A program made the translations under genes and the position numbers. DNA of 64,000 nucleotides from Shinella zoogloeoides (GTDB lineage Bacteria > Pseudomonadota > Alphaproteobacteria > Rhizobiales > Rhizobiaceae): the NCBI RefSeq assembly GCF_020883495.1, contig NZ_CP086610.1, positions 849,501 to 913,500 of the forward strand, written 5' to 3'. Shown one piece after another: positions 27,630 through 35,127 of this stretch (within the stretch, counting starts at the first letter, position 1; each line of letters opens with the position of its first letter). The notes beneath the pieces are model-generated. The model saw nothing but the letters and a program-made list of their open reading frames with translations, was not told the DNA's origin and made no database searches.

Positions 27630-28232
27630 ATGGCTTTCGAACTTCCGCCGCTTCCCTACGATTACGACGCGCTCGCGCCCTTCATGTCGCGTGAGACGCT
27701 CGAATATCACCACGACAAGCACCACAAGGCCTATGTCGACAACGGCAACAAGCTGGCGGAGGAAGCGGGCCTTGCCGGTCTCTCCCTCGAGGAGATCGTC
27801 AAGAAGTCCTACGGCACCAACCAGGGCCTCTTCAACAATGCCGGCCAGCACTACAACCACGTCCATTTCTGGAAGTGGATGAAGAAGGGCGGCGGCGGCA
27901 AGAGCCTGCCGGGCGCGCTCCAGAAGGCCATCGACAGCGATCTGGGCGGCTATGACAAGTTCAAGGCCGATTTCGTCGCCGCCGGCACCACGCAGTTCGG
28001 CTCCGGCTGGGCCTGGCTCTCCGTCAAGGACGGCAAGCTCGCCATCTCCAAGACCCCGAACGGCGAAAACCCGCTGGTCCACGGCGCGGAACCGATCCTC
28101 GGCGTCGACGTATGGGAGCACTCCTACTACATCGACTACCGCAACGCCCGCCCGAAGTACCTCGAAGCCTTCGTCGACAGCCTGATCAACTGGGACTACG
28201 TCCTGGAGCGCTACGAAGCCGCAACGAAGTAA
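27630..28232 (+). CDS. sodB: Superoxide dismutase, Fe/Mn family
   Basis: The 200-residue enzyme dismutates superoxide. The metal ligands are the histidine in YHHDKHH (near residue 27), His74 in GQHYNH, Asp160 and His164 in DVWEHSYY. Gln73 beside His74 is at the position where Fe-type enzymes carry the active-site glutamine, favouring an iron or cambialistic enzyme. No signal peptide is present, so it is cytoplasmic. Shine-Dalgarno AGAGGAG precedes the ATG at 27630, and a strong terminator follows. Confidence 0.96.
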   Translation: MAFELPPLPYDYDALAPFMSRETLEYHHDKHHKAYVDNGNKLAEEAGLAGLSLEEIVKKSYGTNQGLFNNAGQHYNHVHFWKWMKKGGGGKSLPGALQKAIDSDLGGYDKFKADFVAAGTTQFGSGWAWLSVKDGKLAISKTPNGENPLVHGAEPILGVDVWEHSYYIDYRNARPKYLEAFVDSLINWDYVLERYEAATK

Positions 28233-28241
28233 GCCTTCGGC

Positions 28242-28985
28242 TTACCGGATTTCGCAAACCCCGGCTGGAAACGGCCGGGGTTTTTCGTTTCTAACCCACT
28301 GCCGGTTCTCCGCCCAGCCGGAAATCCAGAGCTGCCGCAGCCCGTCGCCTTCACCGCGAAAAGACCCGCCCGCCATCGCGTAGGCCTCCACGCGGTCGGC
28401 GCGGAAGTTGCGGATGGCTTGCCGCAGTTCGCACCAGGCGACGATGTTCGCCGTTTCCGAATAGTAGATGAGGGCGATGGGGCGGATGGTGCGCTCGGTG
28501 GCGCGGGCATATTCGTCCCGATAGTCGATCAGCAACGTCTCTTCGTCGCGGATCGCCCGGCGCACCGTGGCAAGGTCGATGCCCTCGGGCTGGCGCGGGA
28601 CGGTGCCCCAGGCGTGCAGCGCGCGGGCGGAAAGCGTGTGGCGCAGCGGCGGGGGCACCGCGCCGGCGATCTTGTCGCCGACCCTTTTGGCGGCGGCCTG
28701 CAGTTCCGCGTCGCCCGTGCGCTCCAGCAGCGCCAGCGCCAGCACCACGGCCTCCGTCTCTTCGATGGAGAACATCAGCGGCGGCAGGTCGAAGCCGGGG
28801 CGCAGGATATAGCCGATGCCGCGCTCGCCCTCCACCGGCACGCGCATCGCCTGCAGCGCGGCGATGTCGCGATAGATCGAGCGCACCGTCACCTCCAGCC
28901 GCCTGGCGATTTCAGCCGCCGTCACCGGCTGGCGGGCGAGCCGCAGGATCTGGATGATCTCGAAGAGCCGTGATGCCTTGCGCAC
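28242..28985 (-). CDS. YafY-type HTH/WYL transcriptional regulator
   Basis: The 247-residue regulator has an N-terminal HTH (MRKASRLFEIIQILRLARQP, recognition helix LEVTVRSIYRDIAALQ) and a WYL ligand-binding domain around residues 130-220. It is divergent from a LysE-type exporter, with a perfect inverted repeat in between, so it probably controls the exporter and itself. Its last 49 bp contain the sodB terminator, so coding sequence and terminator overlap. The ligand is unknown. Confidence 0.92.
   Translation of the reverse strand: MRKASRLFEIIQILRLARQPVTAAEIARRLEVTVRSIYRDIAALQAMRVPVEGERGIGYILRPGFDLPPLMFSIEETEAVVLALALLERTGDAELQAAAKRVGDKIAGAVPPPLRHTLSARALHAWGTVPRQPEGIDLATVRRAIRDEETLLIDYRDEYARATERTIRPIALIYYSETANIVAWCELRQAIRNFRADRVEAYAMAGGSFRGEGDGLRQLWISGWAENRQWVRNEKPRPFPAGVCEIR
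28256..28290 (+). terminator. Intrinsic terminator after sodB
   Basis: AAACCCCGGC pairs with GCCGGGGTTT around TGGAAACG and runs into TTTTTCGTTT. It lies inside the 3' coding end of the convergent WYL regulator. The A-rich 5' side would give a short U tract for the opposite strand too. Confidence 0.88.
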
Positions 28986-29000
28986 TGATTTTCCTCGTCA

Positions 29001-29110
29001 CAACTGACACATCCCTGTCAGTTGGTCTTCAGTATAGCATAGGATCAAGCGCTTGAAACAAAAGGGCGGCATAGGGCTGCGGCGCAAAACAAGGCAACGG
29101 CCAACTGACA
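29001..29110. promoter_or_regulatory. WYL regulator operator: three CAACTGACA half-sites
   Basis: CAACTGACA (29001-29009) and its complement TGTCAGTTG (29016-29024) form a perfect 9-bp dyad separated by CATCCC, 16 bp from the regulator start. A third identical copy of CAACTGACA (29102-29110) ends on the first base of the LysE start codon. This suggests one dyad plus a downstream half-site able to block the exporter start. Confidence 0.65.
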
Positions 29111-29745
29111 TGACCTACAGCGAAAACCTCTGGCTCTTCTTCCTGCTCGTCTCCGGCATCATCATCGTGCCGGGCATGGACATGGTCTTCGTGCTGGCAA
29201 GCTCGCTTTCCGGCGGCCGCAAGGCTGGGCTTTCGGCGACTTTCGGCATCATGGCGGGCGGGCTGGTGCATACGCTCTATGCCGCTCTCGGCGTCGGCAT
29301 GCTGCTGCATTTCGCGCCGAAGCTGTTCAATGCGCTGCTGCTGTGTGGTGCGGCCTATGTCGCCTGGATCGGCTGGCAGCTCTTCCGCAGCTCCATCGTC
29401 ATCGACGATGTCGCAAGCCTCGACCGGCGCGGCCTTGCCACGCGCTTCCGTCAGGGCGCGCTGACGAGCCTCATGAACCCCAAGGCCTATCTCTTCATGC
29501 TCGCCGTCTTCCCGCAGTTCCTGCGCCCGGAATTCGGCCCGCTCTGGCGGCAGTCGCTCGTCATGCTGCTGATGATCTGGGCAATGCAGCTTGCCGTCTA
29601 CGGTGGCCTCGCGCTCGCCGCCGCCCACAGCCGCGACGCCCTTGTCGGCAGCCCAGCCGCCACCCGCTTCGTCGGGCGCGCGGCCGGTGTGCTGCTCGTC
29701 GCCATTGCGGTGGTTACGGTGTGGCGGGGTTGGGGGACTGTTTGA
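29110..29745 (+). CDS. LysE/RhtB family amino acid exporter
   Basis: The 211-residue membrane protein has about six helices and the LysE/RhtB family signature in the first third. Key segments are VPGMDMVFVLASSLSGGRKAG, FGIMAGGLVHTLYAALGVG and TSLMNPKAYLFMLAVFPQF. It would export an amino acid or a related metabolite. The ATG at 29110 overlaps the third regulator half-site. The divergent WYL regulator is the likely controller. Confidence 0.9.
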   Translation: MTYSENLWLFFLLVSGIIIVPGMDMVFVLASSLSGGRKAGLSATFGIMAGGLVHTLYAALGVGMLLHFAPKLFNALLLCGAAYVAWIGWQLFRSSIVIDDVASLDRRGLATRFRQGALTSLMNPKAYLFMLAVFPQFLRPEFGPLWRQSLVMLLMIWAMQLAVYGGLALAAAHSRDALVGSPAATRFVGRAAGVLLVAIAVVTVWRGWGTV

Positions 29746-29863
29746 GGCGCGCCGGCCCGATTTCAAAAAGATTTTACTTTCCTCGACTTTCTAAAATGCA
29801 ATCATGGCCGCGCATCCGAACCGGCGGCGCGGCGAGCCGGCCGCCAGAACATGGGAGAACCCG

Positions 29864-30307
29864 ATGAAGGTCAGGACTTTGGCGGTTGCGGCGGTGCTTG
29901 CGGCTCTTGGCGCAGGCGCTGTCGTGGCGGCGGACGAGCCGCAGGTCGTCCGCCAGGAGATGATGAAGAAGGTGGGTGGCGCCATGGGTGCGCTTTCCGG
30001 CATCGCCAAGGGTGAGAAGCCCTACGATGCGGAGGTCGTCAAGGCATCGCTGGCGACGATGAGCGAGGTGGCGAAGGCCTTCCCGGACCAGTTCCCGGCC
30101 GGCTCCGAGGCGGGCCACGAGACGGAGGCCAGCCCCAAGATCTGGGAAGCGATGGACGACTTCAAGGCGAAATCCGCCAAGCTCGTCGAAGCCGCCGATG
30201 CGGCGCTCGCAAGCCCGCCGGCCGATCAGGCGGCGGTCGGGGCGGCGCTGGGCGCGATCGGCCCCAATTGCGCGGCCTGTCATGAGGTCTATCGCATCAA
30301 GAAATAG
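29864..30307 (+). CDS. Cytochrome c' (class II cytochrome c)
   Basis: The 147-residue protein has a signal peptide (about 22 residues, cleavage near VAA-DEP) and a four-helix class II cytochrome c fold. The covalent heme motif is near the C-terminus: Cys136, Cys139 and His140 in NCAACHEVYRIKK. Cytochromes c' bind NO and are linked to NO tolerance or electron transfer. Start 29864 is chosen for the signal peptide. A diheme cytochrome gene follows 194 bp downstream. Confidence 0.93.
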   Translation: MKVRTLAVAAVLAALGAGAVVAADEPQVVRQEMMKKVGGAMGALSGIAKGEKPYDAEVVKASLATMSEVAKAFPDQFPAGSEAGHETEASPKIWEAMDDFKAKSAKLVEAADAALASPPADQAAVGAALGAIGPNCAACHEVYRIKK

Positions 30308-30501
30308 ATGCGGTAGGCCGGTCACCGGAAAAGAGATGGCGTTGCCCCGGTCCGTCGGCTGACGGAGCCGTGGGGATGGTCTCGCCGCATTCCACCCGGC
30401 AGGAGGGGAGCGCGGCGAAAGGCCGTCCTGACGGCTCCCGCGCGGGCCGGGGTAACGCTTTCGTGGTCCGCCGGTGCAGAGGCCGGCAAGAGGGATGCTT
30501 C

Positions 30502-31410
30502 ATGGCACTCAGGAAAATTCTCGGCGGGGTCGTCGCGCTCGGGGCGATCGGCGTGGGCGCCTTCGTCTTTCTCACCGCGCCGGAGCGGCTGCCGGCGGCC
30601 GAATGGGCCGCCGCGGGCGAGCCGGACCTTGCCAATGGCGAGCGCATCTTCAATGCCGGCGGCTGCGTGAGCTGTCATGCCGCGCCCGGTGCGCCGGATG
30701 ATCAGCGGCTCGTGCTGGCGGGCGGGCTGGCGCTGAAAAGCCCGTTCGGCACCTTCCACGCCCCCAATATCTCGCCCGATGAGACGGCCGGCATCGGCGC
30801 GTGGACGCTGGCGGAATTCGGCGATGCGATGCGGCGCGGCACCGGCCGCGACGGCGAGCATCTTTATCCGTCCTTCCCCTACGCCTCCTATGCGCGCATG
30901 ACCGTCAAGGACGTCGCCGATCTCTACGGTTATCTCAAGACCTTGCCGAAGAGCGCGAATGTCGCGCCGGATCACGACCTGCCGTTCCCCTTCAACATCC
31001 GCCTCGCGCTCGGCGGCTGGAAGTTCCTCTACCTGAACGAAGCGCCCCGCGTGGAGCTTGCCAATGCCGACGACGTCGTCAGGCATGGGCAGTATCTCGT
31101 CGAGGGGCCGGGCCATTGCGGGGAATGCCACACGCCGCGCGACATGCTGGGCGGCTTGCGGACCGGCCAATGGCTTGCCGGCGGGCCGAACCCGGAAGGC
31201 GAGGGGCGCATCCCCAACATCACGCCGGCCGAGGGCGGCTTTGGAAGCTGGAGCGCGGGCGATATCGTCAATTACCTCGAAACCGGCTTCACCCCGGATT
31301 TCGACAGTGTCGGCGGCTCGATGGTCTCCGTGCAGAAGAACATGGCGCGGCTGCCGAAGGAGGACCGTGAGGCGATCGCGGCCTATCTGAAGGCGATTCC
31401 GGCGCGGTAG
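30502..31410 (+). CDS. Membrane-anchored diheme cytochrome c
   Basis: The 302-residue protein has an N-terminal hydrophobic anchor (residues 7-25) and two class I heme c domains. The heme sites are CVSCH (Cys55-His59) and CGECH (Cys206-His210). Methionine-containing loops (SYARM and the region around MVSVQKNM) may supply sixth ligands. It resembles the cytochrome subunits of membrane dehydrogenases, but no dehydrogenase gene is adjacent. It probably passes electrons in the periplasm; the partner is unknown. The start has no strong Shine-Dalgarno sequence. Confidence 0.9.
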   Translation: MALRKILGGVVALGAIGVGAFVFLTAPERLPAAEWAAAGEPDLANGERIFNAGGCVSCHAAPGAPDDQRLVLAGGLALKSPFGTFHAPNISPDETAGIGAWTLAEFGDAMRRGTGRDGEHLYPSFPYASYARMTVKDVADLYGYLKTLPKSANVAPDHDLPFPFNIRLALGGWKFLYLNEAPRVELANADDVVRHGQYLVEGPGHCGECHTPRDMLGGLRTGQWLAGGPNPEGEGRIPNITPAEGGFGSWSAGDIVNYLETGFTPDFDSVGGSMVSVQKNMARLPKEDREAIAAYLKAIPAR

Positions 31411-31486
31411 GGCGGGTGACGAGGGGAAGCCGTAGTGCTCCCCGGTTTGCGGGTGTCGGTTTTGGAATTCGGTTGGAGCCATATGT

Positions 31487-31610
31487 CCCTTCTCCCCTCG
31501 GGGAGAAGGTGCCGGCAGGCGGATGAGGGGGATGCCGAAGGCAAGCATTGCGGGTGCGTTGGCCCCCTCATCCGACCCTTCGGGCCACCTTCTCCCCGAG
31601 GGGAGAAGGG
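31487..31610 (+). repeat. RIME-like palindromic repeat pair, locus 3
   Basis: Facing copies at 31487-31530 (linker GTGCCGGCAGGCGG) and 31563-31610 (linker GACCCTTCGGGCCACC). The short hairpin loops are TCTCCCCTCGGGGAGA and TCTCCCCGAGGGGAGA. The 32 bp between them and at least 35 bp of right flank also match locus 4, so the mobile unit is larger than the palindromes. It lies between convergent cytochrome and DJ-1 genes. Confidence 0.8.
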
Positions 31611-31655
31611 AGGTGCGGCACCCGCTGAATTCCATAGACGACTGGCCGGTCGGGC

Positions 31656-32240
31656 TTAGCCGCGCGCCGGCCGGTGCTCGTTGCCGTACAGGGCGAGATA
31701 GTCCAGCAGTTCGGGCGAGCCGAGGCCGATGGCGATGAGGATTTCCCGTGCGAAGGTGACGGGCGCGGCGCCCGAGGCGGTGATGACGCCTTGGTCGCAG
31801 ACGGCCTGGGGCTGGTCGCGGTAATGCGCGTGGCCGCGATAGGCTGGCACGATCTGCGGCAGTTCGTCGGCGTGGTTGCCGGTATGCGCCCGTGTGTCGA
31901 GCACGCCCATGCGCCCGAGCGCCAGCGTGGCGTCGCAGATGCCGGCGACCGGCTTTCCGGCCGCCAGGAACCGTCCGACCGGAGCCGAGAGGTCGGGCGG
32001 GGCGGCGGACTGCCAGATGGTGCCGCCGCACAGCACCAGCACGTCGAAATCCTCCGGCCTTGCGTCCTCCGCCCTGCCGGCGGAGGCGACGGCAAGGCCG
32101 CCCAGCGAGGTGACATCCGCCCCGCCGGGCGTCAGCACCACGGTCGTGGCCTTGCAGTGGTGGCGTGCGGTCGCGGTCAGCAGGCCGCATTCCCAGTCGG
32201 CATAGCCATCGGTCAGAACGATCGCCAGTCGCTTCGTCAT
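31656..32240 (-). CDS. DJ-1/PfpI family protein
   Basis: The 194-residue protein belongs to the DJ-1/PfpI superfamily of class I glutamine-amidotransferase-like folds. The nucleophile-elbow cysteine lies in VAGICDATLALGRMG, preceded by DVLVLCGG, and the N-terminus is the family beta-strand MTKRLAIVLTDGYADWE. Members act as glyoxalase III/deglycases, chaperones or isonitrile hydratases. Start 32240 is supported by the family N-terminus. It lies 50 bp downstream of the GNAT gene on the same strand and is probably on the same attenuator-controlled transcript. Confidence 0.9.
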   Translation of the reverse strand: MTKRLAIVLTDGYADWECGLLTATARHHCKATTVVLTPGGADVTSLGGLAVASAGRAEDARPEDFDVLVLCGGTIWQSAAPPDLSAPVGRFLAAGKPVAGICDATLALGRMGVLDTRAHTGNHADELPQIVPAYRGHAHYRDQPQAVCDQGVITASGAAPVTFAREILIAIGLGSPELLDYLALYGNEHRPARG

Positions 32241-32290
32241 GGTCGTCTCCCAGGGGGCGGCTCCGGGCGGAGCCGTTTGAAGATAAAGGG

Positions 32291-32791
32291 TCAGCCGAGC
32301 GCCTGCACGTAGCGCATGCCCGTCACCGGCCCGGCGCGGAAATTCATCTGTTCGTAGAAGCGGTGCGCGCCGAAATTGCCGGTCGCCGCGCTGACGGAGA
32401 GGTAGCCGCAGCCGGCGATGCGCGCATGTTCGCGGGCGCGCGAGACGAGGTGGCGGCCGATGCCGTGGCCGCGATGACCGCCGCGCACGAAGATCTGGTG
32501 CAGTTCCATGCCGCGCAGGCCTTCCATCGCACGGTAGAGGGGAACGAGCAGCGCGTAGCCGATCAACCGGCCGCCGGCTTCCGCCACGAGCGCGGTGACC
32601 CACGGGCTGGTTCCGAAGAGATCACGGTCGAGGTCGGCGGCGGAGATTTTCGCGGTGTCGCCGTGGCATTCGGCATGCAGCGCGATCATGTCGAGCATCT
32701 GCTGCAGGTCGCCCGGGCGCGCGGCGCGGATGGTCAGCATCGGCGGGCGTTCGACGGCGTGGGGATCGAGCTTGATGACGGTGTTGGGCAT
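32291..32791 (-). CDS. GNAT acetyltransferase behind an attenuator
   Basis: The 166-residue protein is a GCN5-related N-acetyltransferase. The acetyl-CoA pyrophosphate loop is GHRGHGIGRHLV after MELHQIFVRGG, and the C-terminal block is ATGNFGAHRFYEQMNF. The substrate is unknown: amino acid, peptide, polyamine or an antibiotic are all possible. Shine-Dalgarno AAGGAG (32798-32803) lies six bases before the ATG. Upstream on the same strand are a 16-codon leader ORF and an intrinsic terminator with a competing hairpin, so expression looks attenuated. A DJ-1-type gene follows 50 bp downstream. Confidence 0.92.
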   Translation of the reverse strand: MPNTVIKLDPHAVERPPMLTIRAARPGDLQQMLDMIALHAECHGDTAKISAADLDRDLFGTSPWVTALVAEAGGRLIGYALLVPLYRAMEGLRGMELHQIFVRGGHRGHGIGRHLVSRAREHARIAGCGYLSVSAATGNFGAHRFYEQMNFRAGPVTGMRYVQALG

Positions 32792-32827
32792 TTCGGGCTC
32801 CTTGGATTTTCTGCCATCAGGTGCCCT

Positions 32828-32860
32828 AAAACAACAAAGCCGCCTGATGGCGGCTTGTTG
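32828..32860 (-). terminator. Attenuator terminator upstream of the GNAT gene
   Basis: Reading the minus strand, AACAAGCCGCC (32859-32849) pairs with GGCGGCTTTGTT (32844-32833, one bulged T) around ATCA. GTTTT follows at 32832-32828. It stands between the leader ORF and the GNAT gene, so it would end transcription before the gene. The 5' arm can instead pair with GCGGCTGTT (32878-32870), forming an antiterminator. Confidence 0.78.
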
Positions 32861-32881
32861 ACATGATCGAACAGCCGCTCC

Positions 32882-32932
32882 TTATCGGAACAGCCAAAAA
32901 TACGTTGCGGCGATGTGCGTGCTCTTGATCAT
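32882..32932 (-). CDS. Candidate 16-residue leader peptide
   Basis: The ORF starts with ATG and ends with TAA, encoding MIKSTHIAATYFWLFR. The Tyr-Phe-Trp run followed by Leu-Phe-Arg would be sensitive to aromatic aminoacyl-tRNA supply or to drugs that stall the ribosome. The predicted transcription start falls on or next to its ATG, so it may be translated without a leader, as is trpL of Sinorhizobium meliloti. A stop codon directly before GGAGCGGCTGTT would place a terminating ribosome over the antiterminator arm. It is short, so the coding call rests on this architecture. Confidence 0.6.
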   Translation of the reverse strand: MIKSTHIAATYFWLFR

Positions 32933-32938
32933 GGGCGC

Positions 32939-32991
32939 GATATTCTCCCTTTCGCGCCGTTTGTCAATCGACTTTCTTGGCGGCGCGAAAG
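32939..32991 (-). promoter_or_regulatory. Promoter of the GNAT attenuator with flanking inverted repeat
   Basis: On the minus strand a perfect -35 box TTGACA (32967-32962) is followed after 17 bp by AATATC (32944-32939), a weak -10. The start would be near 32932. An 11-bp perfect inverted repeat, CTTTCGCGCCG (32949-32959) and CGGCGCGAAAG (32981-32991), brackets the -35 box and is a candidate operator. Confidence 0.6.
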
Positions 32992-33011
32992 AGGGAAGGC
33001 GGGATGCCGGG

Positions 33012-33458
33012 TCAGGCCGGGGTCTCTTCTGGCGCACCGGCGACGGTCTGGCCGTCGGCCTGCCCGGTTTCGTCCACGCCCAGCCGTTCCTTGATGGTGC
33101 GGCGAAGCTCTTCCTCGATGGCCTTGCGCTGGTCCGGCGGCAGTTGGGCGAGGCTCTCCTCGGTGAGGCCCATGGCCTCGAGCAGTTCCTTGCGCAGGCG
33201 CTCGATGGGGCTCATCTTCGAAAGCTCCATGAATTCGGCCAGCAGGTTCTCGCTGTCCCGGTCGGCCTTTTCCGCCTTGTTGGCCCAGAGCGCGTTGGCA
33301 AGGCCGGACGGCATGGCGGCCGGGCCGGCCTCGACGGTCGGGATGTTGCGGGTAGGGGAGCGGCCGCCGCCCATGCCGTCGGAGAGGCTGTTATCGGTGC
33401 TGGCCGGCCGCTGCCGGTTGAGCGCATAGGCGGAAAGCGTGCTGCCGTCGATCTTCAT
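33012..33458 (-). CDS. Conserved hypothetical protein
   Basis: The 148-residue hydrophilic protein has a disordered, Gly- and Pro-rich N-terminal third, then a helical segment (about residues 60-130) rich in Glu, Lys and Arg with LRKELLEAMGLTEESLAQLPPDQRKAIEEEL in the middle, and an acidic tail. No signal peptide or membrane helix is seen. The helical middle resembles small rhizobial proteins of unknown function. It stands alone between the attenuator promoter and selO. Confidence 0.75.
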   Translation of the reverse strand: MKIDGSTLSAYALNRQRPASTDNSLSDGMGGGRSPTRNIPTVEAGPAAMPSGLANALWANKAEKADRDSENLLAEFMELSKMSPIERLRKELLEAMGLTEESLAQLPPDQRKAIEEELRRTIKERLGVDETGQADGQTVAGAPEETPA

Positions 33459-33537
33459 GAAAATGGCTCCTCGAATGTGCGGGAACCATTAGCGGTTGCG
33501 GCTGTCGCGGACCTTGCGCGACAGCCGGGCAGGCGGC

Positions 33538-35046
33538 TCAGGTGCCGCAGAACGTGGCGGTGACCTCTTCGCCGGGCTTGGGCGGCATGGCATAGGCGGC
33601 GAAGGCGGGCCGGTCTTCGTAGGGCCTTGCCAGCACGTCGTTCAGCGCATGGAACAGCGAGAAATCGCCGTGGTCGACCGCCGCCGTCAGGGCTTCCTCA
33701 ACCTTGTGGTTGCGCGGGATGAAGGCCGGGTTGACCCGGCGCATCGCGGCGGCGCGGGCCTGCGGCGAGGCGGCCTCCCGTGACAGCCGCTCGCGCCAGA
33801 GGGCGAGCCACGGCCCGAGCGCGGCGGGGTCTGCAAGGAGGGCCGCAAGGGCGGTGTCCGCCGCCGCGTTCTCCGCCGTGTCCGTGAGCCGGCGGAAGGC
33901 CAGCGTATAGTCGGCCTTCTGCTCGTAGAGCGTGACGAGCAGGTCGCGGATCAGCGTCTGGTCGCTCTCCTCCTCATCCGCGCCAAGGCCGATCTTGGCG
34001 CGGATAGTCGCCTTCCACTGGGTCTGGAATTTGTCCATGAAGCGCCCGACGGCCGCGTTGGCGGCGTCCACCGCCTTGTCCTGGTCGTCATCGAGAAGGG
34101 CGAGCAGGGCTTCGGCAAGCCGGGCGATGTTCCACTGGCCGACCATCGGCTGGTTGCCGAAGGCATAGCGCCCGCCATGGTCGATGGAGGAGAAAACGGT
34201 GCGCGGATCGTAGCGGTCCATGAAGGCGCATGGGCCGAAGTCGATCGTCTCGCCGGAGATCGTCATGTTGTCGGTGTTCATCACCCCATGGATGAAGCCG
34301 ACGCCGAGCCATGCCGTAATCAGGCGAGCCTGCCGTTCGGCGATGGCGTCGAGCAGGGCGAGATAGGGCTTCTCCGCATCCTTCAGGTCGGGATAATGCC
34401 GGTCGATGACGTGATCCGCCAGCACGCGCACGTTCCCGGTATCGCCGCGGGCCGCGAAGAACTGGAAGGTGCCGACGCGGATATGGCTTGCCGCCACGCG
34501 GGTCAGGATCGCGCCCGGCAGCACCCGGTCGCGATAGACCGGCTGGCCGCTGGCGACGGCGGCGAGCGCCCGCGTCGTCGGGATGTCCAGCGCATGCATC
34601 GCCTCGCTGACGATATATTCGCGCAGCACCGGCCCGAGCGCGGCCCGCCCGTCGCCACGGCGCGAATAGGGCGTCTGGCCCGCACCCTTGAGCTGGATGT
34701 CGCGGCGCTGGCCGCTGCGGTCGATCACCTCGCCGAGAAGGATCGCCCGCCCGTCGCCGAGCTGCGGCACGAACTGGCCGAACTGGTGGCCGGCATAGGC
34801 CATGGCGAGCGGCAGCGCGCCGGGCAGCGGCGCGTTACCGGAGAAATAGGCCGCGCCGTGCCGCGCCAGCGCTTCGGCGTCGAGGCCGAGGTCTTCGGCA
34901 AGCGTCCGGTTGAAGGCGATCAGCCGCGGCGCTTCCACCGGCGTCGGATCGACGGGCGCGAAGAAGGCGTCCGGCAGGCGCGCATAGCTGTTGTCGAAGG
35001 GAATGGGGCGGGTCCTGTCCGCCGCTGCCGTCGTTGCGCCGCTCAT
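33538..35046 (-). CDS. selO: Protein adenylyltransferase SelO (YdiU family)
   Basis: The 502-residue protein belongs to the SelO pseudokinase family, which AMPylates proteins in redox control. Family landmarks are MAYAGHQFGQFVPQLGDGRA, LKGAGQTPYSRRGDGRAALG near residue 120, and GVMNTDNMTISGETIDFGP, which contains the metal-binding Asn and Asp. The C-terminus ends CGT, the cysteine form of the motif that is selenocysteine in some homologues. Length is typical of bacterial members. It is followed on the same strand by a small hypothetical gene. Confidence 0.95.
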   Translation of the reverse strand: MSGATTAAADRTRPIPFDNSYARLPDAFFAPVDPTPVEAPRLIAFNRTLAEDLGLDAEALARHGAAYFSGNAPLPGALPLAMAYAGHQFGQFVPQLGDGRAILLGEVIDRSGQRRDIQLKGAGQTPYSRRGDGRAALGPVLREYIVSEAMHALDIPTTRALAAVASGQPVYRDRVLPGAILTRVAASHIRVGTFQFFAARGDTGNVRVLADHVIDRHYPDLKDAEKPYLALLDAIAERQARLITAWLGVGFIHGVMNTDNMTISGETIDFGPCAFMDRYDPRTVFSSIDHGGRYAFGNQPMVGQWNIARLAEALLALLDDDQDKAVDAANAAVGRFMDKFQTQWKATIRAKIGLGADEEESDQTLIRDLLVTLYEQKADYTLAFRRLTDTAENAAADTALAALLADPAALGPWLALWRERLSREAASPQARAAAMRRVNPAFIPRNHKVEEALTAAVDHGDFSLFHALNDVLARPYEDRPAFAAYAMPPKPGEEVTATFCGT

Positions 35047-35127
35047 CGTCGTCCGTCCGTTGCTGCCTTGTTATGAGATAGGGCGTCGGGGGGCGGAGTG
35101 GAAGGCCTTCGCCGCCGGCCTCCCGCC

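Noticed and set aside
25980..28121. 713-codon open frame on the minus strand across the S41 peptidase and sodB
   Set aside because: It crosses two clearly real genes on the other strand and an intergenic region; it is a high-GC artefact.
32823..32864. Twelve-codon frame (MSTSRHQAALLF) overlapping the attenuator terminator
   Set aside because: It is preceded by AAGGAG only at long distance and is explained by the terminator arms; it is unlikely to be a second leader.
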